Assembly (NCBI GenBank): GCA_030533445.1
Contig: CM060070.1
Coordinates: 27,144,001 to 27,208,000 of the forward strand
Direction of reading: 5' to 3'
DNA length: 64,000 nt
Origin: Cyprinodon diabolis
Lineage: Eukaryota; Chordata; Actinopteri; Cyprinodontiformes; Cyprinodontidae
Each line of letters opens with the position of its first letter. Position 1 is the first letter of the stretch. A program made the position numbers and the translations under genes. Below the pieces are notes generated by a model. The model was given only the letters and a program-made list of their open reading frames with translations. It had not been told where the DNA came from and ran no database searches. Below, in pieces: positions 1 to 11,500 of this stretch.

Positions 1-402
1 CAATGCGCATGCGCAGACCAGAACTGTCTGCAGCGCTCCAATAGTAGAATTTACCACCTCAGTGGGGCTAGGGGTTGGGGTTTTGTACTTCATATGGGGC
101 CCACCCACATATGGTCGATACACCATTGTCATTAAGATAATTTTTTCTGTATTGTATTCTTCAGGGAATGCACTTCTAAAGCTGGAAAACATTAGAAATA
201 CAAGGGTGGTCTGATAATCTTTTTTCATTAATGAAACTTCTCAACTACGGTTTGCATATTTAAACTTAATCTACCTTGCATTGTATTCGATATAGAATAG
301 ACCTCTGCTTTTAATGTGGTATTATGAGCCTAGTTTTGTCATGCATCAAAGTTGCTTATTTTACCTATTTTACCTGTGTTCAATTACAAGCTTGAAAATC
401 TA
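1..402. other. Intergenic, no gene seen
   Basis: AT-rich sequence with no ORF, exon-like block or repeat that I recognise. Confidence 0.5.
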
Positions 403-434
403 GGCAAGGCAAGTTTATTTGTATAGCATGTTTC
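403..434 (+). repeat. Left part of a dispersed fish repeat split by the L1
   Basis: The GGCAAGGCAAGTTTATTTG segment resembles a dispersed repeat common in fish genomes. It continues after the L1 at 3126, where AATATAGTTCAAAGTGTTGTACA follows in the expected order. The last 14 bases (421-434) are the left target-site duplication of the L1. A related end appears inverted near 25041-25065. Confidence 0.6.
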
Positions 435-3111
435 TTTTTTTTGAACTTTTTATTTTCAATAACAATTTTTATATCAACACATACATATGTCCATCCATGT
501 CACATATCACATCTTAATATCTTATAGATAATTTTGGACCTTTCAATTACATCAGACATACAGGCTGTCTATTCCAGCTCCGTTAACAGTTATCCAGGTG
601 CTATTGAAGGAGAAAATAACAAAAAGAACCTCCAAGAACGACAAATAAGGTGCATTTCCTTCAAATAGACACTAGCCCAATTAAGAGAAACCCATATTCA
701 TTAATAACATTCATGGATGTATAAGTCACTATGATTAAGGTGAAATGTACAACAGTAGGCACACTGGGAAAACAGATTAAAGTAATAAAAGCACACAATA
801 CAAGATTAAGTCAAAACACAATCTCAAAAACAAAAAAAAAAGGGACCAAAGAGGTGTCAAGGTCCCAATATGAATTTAGCTATAGGTTTCCACTTAATTT
901 CAAAGGTCTCCAGCTTAAATTGTAGTCTTGATGTGTTTTTTCCATGATGTAGACTTTTCTGATTCTATCTCTCCACTCTGTGATACTAGGAGGTTGTGGC
1001 CTTAACCATGCAGATGTTATACACTTCTTCGCGATCAGGAGCATGACCCCAATCAAGTATTTATTGTGTTTATTGGTCAAGTCCATGGGAATTATTCCTA
1101 AAATATATACAGATATAACCAGATCTAAATAAATGCCTAAAATATTTTTTATATCTGTTTGCACATTTTTCTAAAACTTAACCACCTTTGGACAATCCCA
1201 AAATATATGAGTAAAATCCCCCACCTTTCCACAGTTTCTCCAGCATAGCCAAGATGTCCCGCCATATTTAGATGTAATAATTGGAGACCTAAAGTAACGC
1301 ATCTTGACTTTCCACTCAAATTCCCTCCATGTTGGGCTGTTGGTTAATTTGTGTCCAGAGCTGAATGTTTCTTCCCAGTCCTCATCTGCTATTATTATAT
1401 TAGCCTCTAATTCCCATTTCTCCTTAATCCCCTTATTATTGATATTGGATTCATATTGTAGGCTTTTGTATAGTTTTGAGATCATGGCTTTTTTTTATTC
1501 ACCTTTTGCTATTGATAATAGAATTTCTTCCGTCTTGGTCATGTCTGTTGAGATTTTCTGCCATTCACTATGATTCTGAAGGTAATGTCTGAGCTGCAGA
1601 TATCTGTAAAAATCATTTTTTTGTAAGTTAAATTCCCGTTGAATTTGTTCAAAAGATTTCATTGTTGATCCTTTAAAAAGCTGTTCTATAAATACCAGTC
1701 CCCCTTTCGTCCATTTCTCAAACCCTGTGTCCATAGTAGCAGGGATAAAGTCTGGAATCTTAGTTATTTTTACAATTCTTGATATAGAGTCCGGAAAGTT
1801 AAATTTTTTCTTTATTCTTGACCAAATATTAATTGTTTCCTTGATCCAGTAATTTTGAATCTTGAGATTTCTTTGAACCCGCTTTGTTGTGAAGGGCAGT
1901 GTATCTAGGGACAGATTTGGGCAGGCCCTTTGCTCCATATCTACCCATATTGTCTCTTGATCCTTTGCTAACCATAGGGCTATGGCTCTCAGTTGAGCAG
2001 CCCAATAATAGTTATTTAATTCAGGTAGACCTAGCCCTCCATTACTCTTTTGGGACTGGAGTATTTTAAGTTTAATTCTTGCTTTTTTATTTTGCCATAC
2101 AAACTTTGATATTCTTTTATCCATCTCTTTAAAGAACGACTTGGGGATGGAGATTGGTAGTGATTGGAATATAAACAGTCGTCTTGGTAAGACATTCATT
2201 CTGACTGTCTCTACCCTCCCCCCGAGGGTGAGTGGTAGAATCTCCCATCTTTCTAGGTCTTTTATAATTTCCTTCCTTAGCTTCTCGTAATTTGTGTCAA
2301 ATAACTGTGTAGTTTGGGGTGTAATGATTATACCCAAGTATCTAAATCCTTTATTGGTCCATTTGAACTTTACTTTCTCTTTTAGTTGTGCTGGACATTC
2401 ACCTGATAACATCATTGCTACCGATTTGCTTTCATTAGTCATATATCCAGAAATATTCCCATATTCTTTAAGGCTTTCTAATAGAGCTGGTACTGACCTT
2501 AGTGGCTCTGTTAACATTACCAGTAAGTCATCTGCAAACAATGATATTTTATGTTCTACCCCTCCCTCATCTCTTATTCCAAAATTTTTTTTATTCTGTC
2601 TTATTGCTTCTGCTAATGGTTCTATATTAACCGCGAATAGTAGTGGACTTAAACAGTCCCCCTGTCTAACTCCTCTCTTGAGATCAAAAAATTCTGAGCA
2701 ATATCCATTAATTCGAACTCTGGATTTTGGATTTTTATAAATTATTTTCACCCATTCAACAAATTGCTTTGAAAACCCAAATCCTAGTAATGTCTGGTAT
2801 AGAAAGCTCAGTTTTACCCTGTCAAAAGCCTTTTGGGCATCCAAACTAATCAGGAGGGAAGATTGTGGTTTAAGTTTTGCACATGATATTATATTTAGTG
2901 TCCTTCTAATGTTGTTTGCTCCCTGCCTGCCTGGGATAAATCCTGTTTGATCTGGTTTAATTATTTTTTTAAATATATTTTTGTATTCTTTCTGCCATTA
3001 TACTTGTTAGTATTTTTAAGTCGTTACATAGTAAACTCACAGGTCTATAACCTTCACATAAGGTTGAGTCTTTACCCTCTTTATATATCACAGATATAAT
3101 GGCTTCAGACC
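435..3111 (-). mobile_element. 5'-truncated L1-clade LINE with 14-bp target-site duplication
   Basis: A non-LTR retrotransposon on the minus strand. Its 3' end is the T run at 435-442, which is the poly(A) tail read on this strand. Its 5' end is cut inside the reverse-transcriptase region at 3111. Both sides carry GTATAGCATGTTTC (421-434 and 3112-3125), the expected product of target-primed insertion. The encoded polymerase has the L1-type palm motif FADD and the signatures GFIPGRQGANN, DAQKAFDRV and RQGDCLSPLLF. The perfect duplication suggests a fairly recent insertion into an older repeat. Confidence 0.93.
1171..3110 (-). pseudogene. L1 ORF2 reverse transcriptase fragment
   Basis: The main open stretch runs about 450 codons (2844 to 1495) and continues upstream in frame to about 2965. 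There an A-rich run shifts the frame, and the preceding peptide (GYRPVSLL, then KILTSIMAERIQKY) lies in another frame. The fragment covers the fingers and palm of reverse transcriptase (DAQKAFDRV, LFADDLLV), the thumb and part of the C-terminal region. A downstream piece (1485-1171) contains CWRNCGKVGDFTHIFWDC, the cysteine/histidine motif typical of the L1 ORF2 C terminus. No endonuclease domain is present because of the 5' truncation, so this copy cannot move by itself. Confidence 0.88.
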
Positions 3112-3125
3112 GTATAGCATGTTTC
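3112..3125. repeat. Right target-site duplication of the L1
   Basis: GTATAGCATGTTTC, identical to 421-434. It defines the 5' boundary of the inserted element. Confidence 0.92.
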
Positions 3126-4307
3126 ACTGACAATATAGTTCAAAGTGTTGTACATGAACAGAACACAAAAAACACACAGAAAAATAGATACAGTGGCATA
3201 AAACATAGAAAATTAGAAGATAGACTGCAGTATAAAAGAAAAGGTTGGTCTACAAACTTAAACTATTGATTTTATTTCAGTAGAGCATTCAAAGTAAACT
3301 CTAAACAAATAGAATTTTTAGCGTTTTTTTTTTAAGCTTTGTTTTTTTACCTAAACCCATTACTATGTTTTAATAACATAGCAGCAGTAATGGAGTTTGA
3401 AGTGCACGTGAGTAATTCTGATTTGGTGAAACAATCTTGATTTTCCAACTTGAAGCTCAAAATGAGTAATTTTCCATTACATTCATAATACCTTTGGCTT
3501 AGACAATAGTACATTTTATAATATTAGTAGTATTACTAGTAGCAAAATGGTTTTCTGAAAGAAGCTAAATCCAGTTGTTCATATGTAAGTCATCAATTCG
3601 ATGCTTGTAAAATTGTGGTAAGCTAAACAAAGAGGAGCAAAAAACAACAAAACTTAAAAGTATTTTAGGATATGTATTCAAACCTACTCACAGCTAAAGA
3701 CATGCTACATTTGAACTATTTCATTTAATATGTTGCTCATCTATTATATTCACATTTATAAGACAGCACAAATAAGCACAAACGTATATAAAATGAGGTG
3801 ATATACATAGTAAAACAAAATAATCTGCACTTAATAAGTCTGGTTCATTTATAATGTGTTCTAAGGACCTGAGTATGGAAAAGTATGGAATTTGCTTTAG
3901 TATTTCTTAGGCATAAAAATGTTACAAAAGTGTTATATATAACTTACATATTTTGTTATTTTATTATAAACCATTTTAAAATATATTAAAAAGAAGAGCA
4001 TAGTCTTAGTTTTCATTCACATTATAAAACTATTTGTAAAAATGTACCAAATCCATTTTTCTGCATAACTACACGCATCAACAGTAAACCCAGCTAAACA
4101 ACCATTTTTCTATCAACCTTGAAATGTTATGAAGGACAAGAGAGTAAACATATTATAATCAAGAGAACTTGTGATTAATACATCACACTGATTGAGATAT
4201 ATTTTGTTGTACTTTTTATACTTAATGTATAAAAACAATGTCTGAAATAGACATTTTAGATTGCATGAAAGAAAAAGACTGGTAATAATCCCTAGAGTGA
4301 GTATCAC
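3126..4307. other. Right part of interrupted repeat, then malt1 3' UTR/flank
   Basis: 3126 to about 3260 continues the repeat begun at 403. The rest is AT-rich and noncoding and includes the 3' UTR and downstream flank of malt1 (minus strand). A TTTATT at about 3960-3965 would read AATAAA on the minus strand and is a candidate malt1 poly(A) signal, about 345 bp past the stop codon. No other gene is visible. Confidence 0.45.
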
Positions 4308-7300
4308 TTAGAAAGAATGGAAGTTGTACATGTCGCTAAATTTGTAGTTAATTTCGCCAGAGTGGCCATGGGGCAAGCTTTTACTAGCAGTAAGAGGTTG
4401 CGGTGAATTAAACACCCCTGGGCTGTCGGTCTCCTCTGGCATATTGGCACTCCTTGATAAAGTCAGAGAGTCGGCATGAGGAAATTCAGTACTGGTTTGT
4501 CCAAAGGATGTCCATGTGCCTGAGGCTAAGGAAGAGCACTCTGCAGAGTCGAAGCTGGAGCACAAGTAAGCAGGTCCACTAGTAGACATTCGAGATTCGT
4601 GGAGATTCAGTTTGGAGACCAGGGGTTTGCCCACTGTTACAGGCAGTTGCTCTTGTACCTCTTCATCCATGTTGGAATATGTGTAATGAAGGCAGACAGT
4701 AAAAGTGAGGTCCGTCTGTGAGGTGAATGAAAAGCAGAATGTCTTCTTTAAGTCAAAGAGCATAATAATATAAACAGAAAACTCACACCCCTGTAACAGT
4801 TCCACTTGTCTTTTTAAAGTTAACATACCAACAAGCTTTCTACTAACTGCATTCATTACAAATGAAGAAAGACTATCGGTTGCCCGCAAAGGGATTCTGG
4901 CAAACTTTCCGGTGCTTCTGGAGAGGGAATAAGGGGTTTGTTTAGCCTTTTTTCTAGTTAGGCTTAATTCTATGGAGATCTACCCCGATTACTTTAGAGC
5001 TCTGGGCATGGCAGTCAAAGGACAGTGCCACTGGACTGGCAGACTGGGATAGTGGTTCCTCTTTATAAGAAGGGGTACCGGAGGGTGTGTTCCAACTATA
5101 GGGAGATCACCTATCTCAGCCTCCACAGGAAGACCAATGTCACAGAGCTGAAGAGGAGAGTCCAGCTGATTGTCCAGCCTCGGCTTCAGAAGGAGCAGTG
5201 TGGTTTTCATCTCAGCTGTGGAACATTCGACCAGCTCTACATCCCCTGCAAGGGGTTTATGGGTTCATGGGAGTTTGCCCAACTGGTCCACATGTGTTTT
5301 GTGGACTTGGAGAATGGATTCAACCATTTCCTTTATGGTGCCCTGTGAGGGGCGCTCACAGAGTACAGGGTATGGAGTCTTATACTAGGGGCCATCTGGT
5401 CTCTGAAGAAGCAGAGCAGGAGTTTGATTCAAGCATTAAGTCAGACTTGTTCCCAGTGTGTGTTTTTGGGAGGGCTGCTCTCTGTCAATGGTCATGTTCA
5501 TAAACTTTATGGACCTGCTTTTATATTCTGCTGGCTCCCTCCTACAAGACCTACAGCATGGACTGGGGCTGTTAGCAGTAGAGTCCAAAGCGGCCAGAAT
5601 GAGATTCAGGGGTTCTAAAACATGAAATGACGGCTTGTCCCCTTTAAATACGGGGAGAGTTCCTGCTTTAAGTGAAGGAGTGGGGTCCCACTCCTGGAGT
5701 GGGAGATTGATAAACGGATCATTGCAGCCGCCACTATAATGCTAGCACTGCAACAGTCTATTGAAGTAATAAGATTGCCCAGAGAAAAGGTTAAACTAGT
5801 AATCTACCAGTCATTCTATGTTCCTACCCTCAAATTCTAGGTGGTGACTGAAATAACGAGATCCCAGATATGAGCAGCTGAAATTAGCTTTATCTGCAGG
5901 GTGGCCATGCACATGAGGAGCTCGGTCATCCGTGCAAGGTTCAGAGTACAGCTGCTTATCCTTCACATCCAAAGGAGTTTAGGTGCTCGGGCATCTTTAT
6001 TGGATGCAACCTGGACGCCTCCCTCAGGAGGTGTTCCAGGCATATCGCACCTGGATAATGCCCAGGACATAAGCAAGGACCCGCTGGAGGGACTATGTCT
6101 CTCAGCTGGCCAGGGGAAGTCCTGGACTTCCCCCGGCTGAGCTAGGGGAGGTGTCTGGGGAGGGAGGTTTGGAAGATACGGTTCATTTTAATTTTCCTAT
6201 TTAAATTGCTAATACAATTGCCATTTTGTCCAGGAAATCCTGAATTTAAAAAAATGGTTAAAGACTGACAGACTAGTCATAAATATGTTCATGGGTGAAA
6301 ATAACATTTTGCACAGTTCTATAAAGAAAACATAATAATTTTCCAATTAGATCAATGAACACAAATGAGTGTCTGACCCTGAGTCTCTGCAGACCACGGA
6401 TGCGTGTGTAAAGACTCTTTGCCTCTGGTGAGGGAAGTTCCTCCTTAATCAGCAGCAAGCAGCCGGCCTCAAAGAGAGTCTCCTGGTTACTCTTCTTCAG
6501 GTCAATGTCCACTTCCTGTTGAAGGAAAATTAACATTGAGGAGCATGTACGTATTAAATCATTATCATTTTCATAGTATACTGTTTGCTTGCCAGGGAAA
6601 TAGCATGCCAGAAAAGACTGCACAACTATGATGATTGTAATAAGTCCAGTTCGAAGAACAAAGAGTTGCCAGTTTGAGGATTTTGAAAGCCGGCATACAT
6701 CCTCACATAAGAATCATGAACATCAAGAGCAGTAATGCTGTTTTAAGGGCATTACTGCCCTAAAAAGTATTATCTAATGTTTTTTCACTGAAGCAACCTT
6801 CCTATACAAAGAACACGTTTAATGCCTGCACATTGTCCATTTATTTTTGATAATGGACACCTTATCAGGAATTATGGGACAACTAAAGTGCCTTGTTAGA
6901 TTAAAACGAGAAGTGATCTCTGCTACTGCATTAGACTATGTACGAATCATGTACAAAGCTGGAAGAAGCATTATGATGGTACTGTGGTTTCTAATTGTAA
7001 CAAGTTGAAGTTTCTATAAGACAAGAAAGAAATTCCCAACATAGAGAGATAGGATGTTCATGGGTAGGTAGGAAGTCCAAAAGAAAATTTACACAGCAGT
7101 GCACATAGAAAAAAAATCCTTTGGCGGTCTAGAGAGGGGCTGGGACTCATCACTTGTAGTAATAGAAGCAGGGTATGTCCTGGACAGGTCGCCCCTCACC
7201 CTGAGGGCAATTTAGAGAAAGTAATTAAGTAAGCGGTTATAGTTTTGGAGTGGGGCAGCTGTACCTGGATAAAAACCAAGAAAAAAATCAGACTCCATGC

Positions 7301-8540
7301 AGAAAGAACCAACCTCCTGCTGCGAGGTTACAGTGCTACTCACTGGCCCACCAGGCTGCTCTCCCACCCTGTGTGGATCCTTTCTACAGTAGTTTCCATG
7401 TATCTGTCACTCCTTGATCTTATCAGTAAACCTGTTCTTGTCATTTCTAACCCTACCAACAAAACATAATCATATTTAAATATCTTTTAAATAACTATGA
7501 ATAATATTGCAAAGACATCATTTAGTATTTCAAGGGTTTTTAAGAAAATAGAAAAATAGAATGGTAGAGCCTGATTGGACAGATTTTAGATTGATACTGA
7601 AAAATCTAACCTTATTTTGAGAAAATTGAACAAATATTCTTTATTTGCATTGAAAAAACAATCTAGAAATAAGTCAAAATGTCTTAATTGAACTGGATTT
7701 ACCCTCAATTTGAGAAGGTAGATGAGATGATTTGCCAGTGGAATGAGTATTTTTATACTTAAAATAAGATAATTAGATAAAATGCAATTGTAAATAGACA
7801 ATGCAATTGTTTTTTCTTATTTAAATGTAAATTGTCCTGTTCCATTGGCAAAGAGTCCTACTTACCTCCTCAATTCAAGACAAAATGCACGTATTTTAAG
7901 AAAGAAATGACTTATTAAGATTTACATTTTTTTCAGTGTGTTGTTTATTTGCTTACTGTAGTAAGCAAATAAACAACACACTGCAAAAAATGATAATCCA
8001 TGATAATCCAACTTCTGTTTAAAATGCGTCAAAAAGGCTGAATCACTATCAGTCATCCCAGGAGATGAAAAACCTATGGAGCCATATATAGCCAACACAC
8101 CTGTGGGAAGTCTGTGAGCTGAGCACAACAGGTTTCTATTTCTGCAGGTTTCTCAAGTATCCGGGAGTAGATGACCATAACGTTAGAAAATTCTGCTGCA
8201 AATCCCAGCTGGACCTGCACCCCGCAGTCAAACTGGAGACAGCGGCTCTCAGGCAGAACTGTTCCAATAATAAATAAAAAAAAAAAAATTTAAATCTGGG
8301 AGTCTAGATAATACAGAGCATGAAAATTAAACAATCTGCAACTATAAGTAACTTTTTAGCATTTAATCAAATCAGTTTTTATGTTTGTACCATGAGCGAC
8401 CGCCCACTGCAGATTTCGAGCTGAATCGGATTCTGAGCTCTCAGATGTCTGGATCTGATCTGTGAGAGAACGTCTTTCAGACAGGTTGCTGCGCAGCTCC
8501 AGAGCCTGTCTTCCTCTTGTAATCGCACAGCGACCCATGT
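4308..8540 (-). CDS. malt1: malt1 3' exons: Ig3 and C-terminal tail
   Basis: 8540-8391 contains NLQWAVAH; its Trp590 matches human Trp580, the allosteric pocket residue. 8258-8101 (CGVQVQLGFAAEFSNVM), 6515-6378 and 4715-4308 complete the third Ig-like domain (FTVCLHYTYS) and the tail, ending at the TGA whose complement is at 4308-4310. The tail has MPEETDSPG where mammals have a TRAF6-binding site. It fits P-x-E-x-x but has Ser rather than an acidic or aromatic residue at the next position. The last intron carries a Rex3 copy. Confidence 0.9.
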
Positions 8541-11500
8541 CTGAAAGAAATGAATAGCACTTTCAAAGGAGGGCAGTCTAACGTCAGTGCTGTTGAAAAG
8601 TTTAACACTGGGGTAAACCTTGCTCCCATCAGAACACAGAGATTAAGATTTCTATGGGAATGGCTCTATCTAAGGTCTTACCAGCCTTGCTAATATAACA
8701 GAACATATAATTATCCAAATATTTAAGTTGTATATTTTGATGACTGATAAAATAAAGAATCAAAAATAAAGATAAAATCTAAATACTTAAAGTTTACAGG
8801 AAATTAAGGATGAATGTTCAGAATACTATTAACTGATTAAAGGTCTCGTTTCAAAGGTAAACCTAATGGTTCGCAAAAAACTAATTACCTTATTTAACTT
8901 TAAGGAAATTTCTTTAGAGAAAGGACTAGTACTGATGGTGCTTACATAAACTAATAAAATGGCCTAACCTTGGTCTTGTTGAGTCGCCTCTCATTGAGTT
9001 GAACTGGACTAACTAAAAGGACAGGAGAAATGTTGATGTAGCAATTGTCCAACATGGTTTTAGGGGACAGTTCTTGGATGCAACCATTCATAAAGACATA
9101 TTCCTTTAAGATGGATGGTCTCTTCATTGGTTCCATAAAGACCAAACAAAGATGGATGGAAAATGAACAAAACAAAACAAAAATCCACATATGATCCAAA
9201 TTTCATGGTCTTAGGAGAAGGTAGGAACATAGACTGACTGTTAAATCGAGAACTTTGCTCTTTTCACTCAGCTCTGTCTTAACCACGACAGACTAAGGCA
9301 ATATTAACAATATAGAAGCAGCTCCATCGATCCATCTATCGATCTCCCGCTCCATTCTCCCCTCACTTGTGAACAGGTACCCAGAATACTTACCTCATCC
9401 TCTTGAGGCAGGAACTCAAGGGGGGAGTGATGGTCTAGTGGTTAGGGCATTGCACAAAAAACAGACTACCACTCTGGGTCCCTGTGCAAAACACCCTTAA
9501 CCCCACACTGCTCCCCGGGCACCACACAATAGCAGCCCACTGGTCCCCAGAAGGATGGGTTAAATACAGAGGTATATTTGTCCTGTGTGAGATCAATAAA
9601 GATCAATTATTATTATCTCTCCTCCAACCTGAAGCGAACAAGCCACCTTTTTCCAGTCGAGAACCATGGCCTTAGACTTTGAGTAGTTGATTCTAATCAC
9701 GGTCGCTTCACACTCGGATGCAAACCATCCTAGTGCATGCTGTAGATCTTGGCAGGAGGAAGCCAGTATAACCACATTATCTGTGAAAAGTAGGGATGAG
9801 ATCAGCTGGTCCCCAAACCAGACCTCCTCCTGCCTTTGGCTGTGTCTAGAAGCAGCACCAGTGACAGAGAACAGGATTGTCCAACAGGTGTCCAACGGGC
9901 ACTACAAACAAGTCCAACTTAATGCTGGCAATGCGGACCAAACTCATGCTCTGGTTATACAGACTGAATAGTAAAGGCCCCTGACTCCAGGTCAACAAAA
10001 CACATGTGGACCAGTTGGGCAAAATCCCAAGCTCCCTAAAGAACTCTGCAGAGAGTGTAGAGTTGTTCCACTGTTCCACAGCCAGGATGAAAATCACACT
10101 GCTCCTGCTGAAGCCGGGATTCAACACTCAGCCAGACTCTCCTCTCCTGGACGCTGCTCTAGGAGCTCTTGGTCAGAGACGTGTTCAACTCCCTCCTCCG
10201 GGTTAGATTGTGGGGGAGGCTGGAGACATGGAGTCTGAGTGGGCCATTTTCTCTGCTTCCATTGTCTCCAACTCCATCGTTCTGTTTGTCTAATTTCTTC
10301 CTCAAAAGTATATGTGCTAACCAGCACGAAAGAAGCCCCCCATATCATGTACTGATGATGGACAGTGAAAGCAGCACAGGTGTGTTTGAGGGACTAAAAA
10401 CTTTTTTTTGTCTAGAAGTGTTTCAAGAAAGAGATCTCACCAGTATAGATTAGCAAGACATACATGCATCAATTCAAAACGCTTAACGATTTACGGTACT
10501 TAACAAGCGGAGACAATTACTAAATTAGTTAACATAGTATAGCAGGATTGCTCTTTATCTACATCCAGTTTGTTTTTTAAAACATCCGTTCATAAATATA
10601 GTATTAAAATGTGGCTGAGCCAGTATGGTTTTAATTCCTTTAGATTTTTGCTAAGTGTAGGTACAGCTTTTAAGCATATTGGGTTTTGGTACCAGCAGCT
10701 GAACTGAACTTGCATAAAGATATATTTTTTGGAACAATGTCAAATCTGGCCTATTGCACAATAAGCCCATAAACTTTGTTTCAGCTTCTTTTCAAATGAG
10801 GATTGCTCGCTATGGGGTTGGATATAAAATTTATTTTGTTTTCCTGAAATGATTAGATGGTTTTCTAACATCGCTGATGTAAGTTGTGGAGATATGTATT
10901 TAGCTGTTTGCTAACTGTGTCTGTATTTAAACCAGACACAAACAGCACTGTGTCATCAGCATACATACAACAAAGAGCTTGTATCTTTAAGCACTTGAGG
11001 AAGGTTGTTTAAGCAAATCTGGCAGTTTTATTTTCATCTGCGTTGGTTTGTCTGTCTGTTTGTTTGTTTATTTGTTTGTTTGTTTGTCTAGAAGTATGTT
11101 ACTGAAGACAAATGCAATAAAAGGGAGTGTTGTTGGTTTTTTAGCAGGGTCAATTGAAAACCAGAGGTGATGTCCACCTAGTGCTGAGAGACTGCTCTAC
11201 CTTCAGCGACTCTGTCCAGCATGACGGTGACCTTCTCATCCTGACATATGTGCTGTTTGAGAAAGCTTATGAAGATGCCATTCGACACGTCATCTCTCTT
11301 TACTTCATACGCTTCGGCATCAACACATCTAAACATAGAAAATTACACACAAGTTACGAGAAGGACATGCTGAAAAACAAGACTTTTTGGATCAGAATAA
11401 CAACATATGCAACTTACGTGGCATAACCAAACACTATATTGGCTGTGACTTTGAGCGTTCCTGGTTTTACAATCAAATCATCATTTGGATTTCTGGGAAA

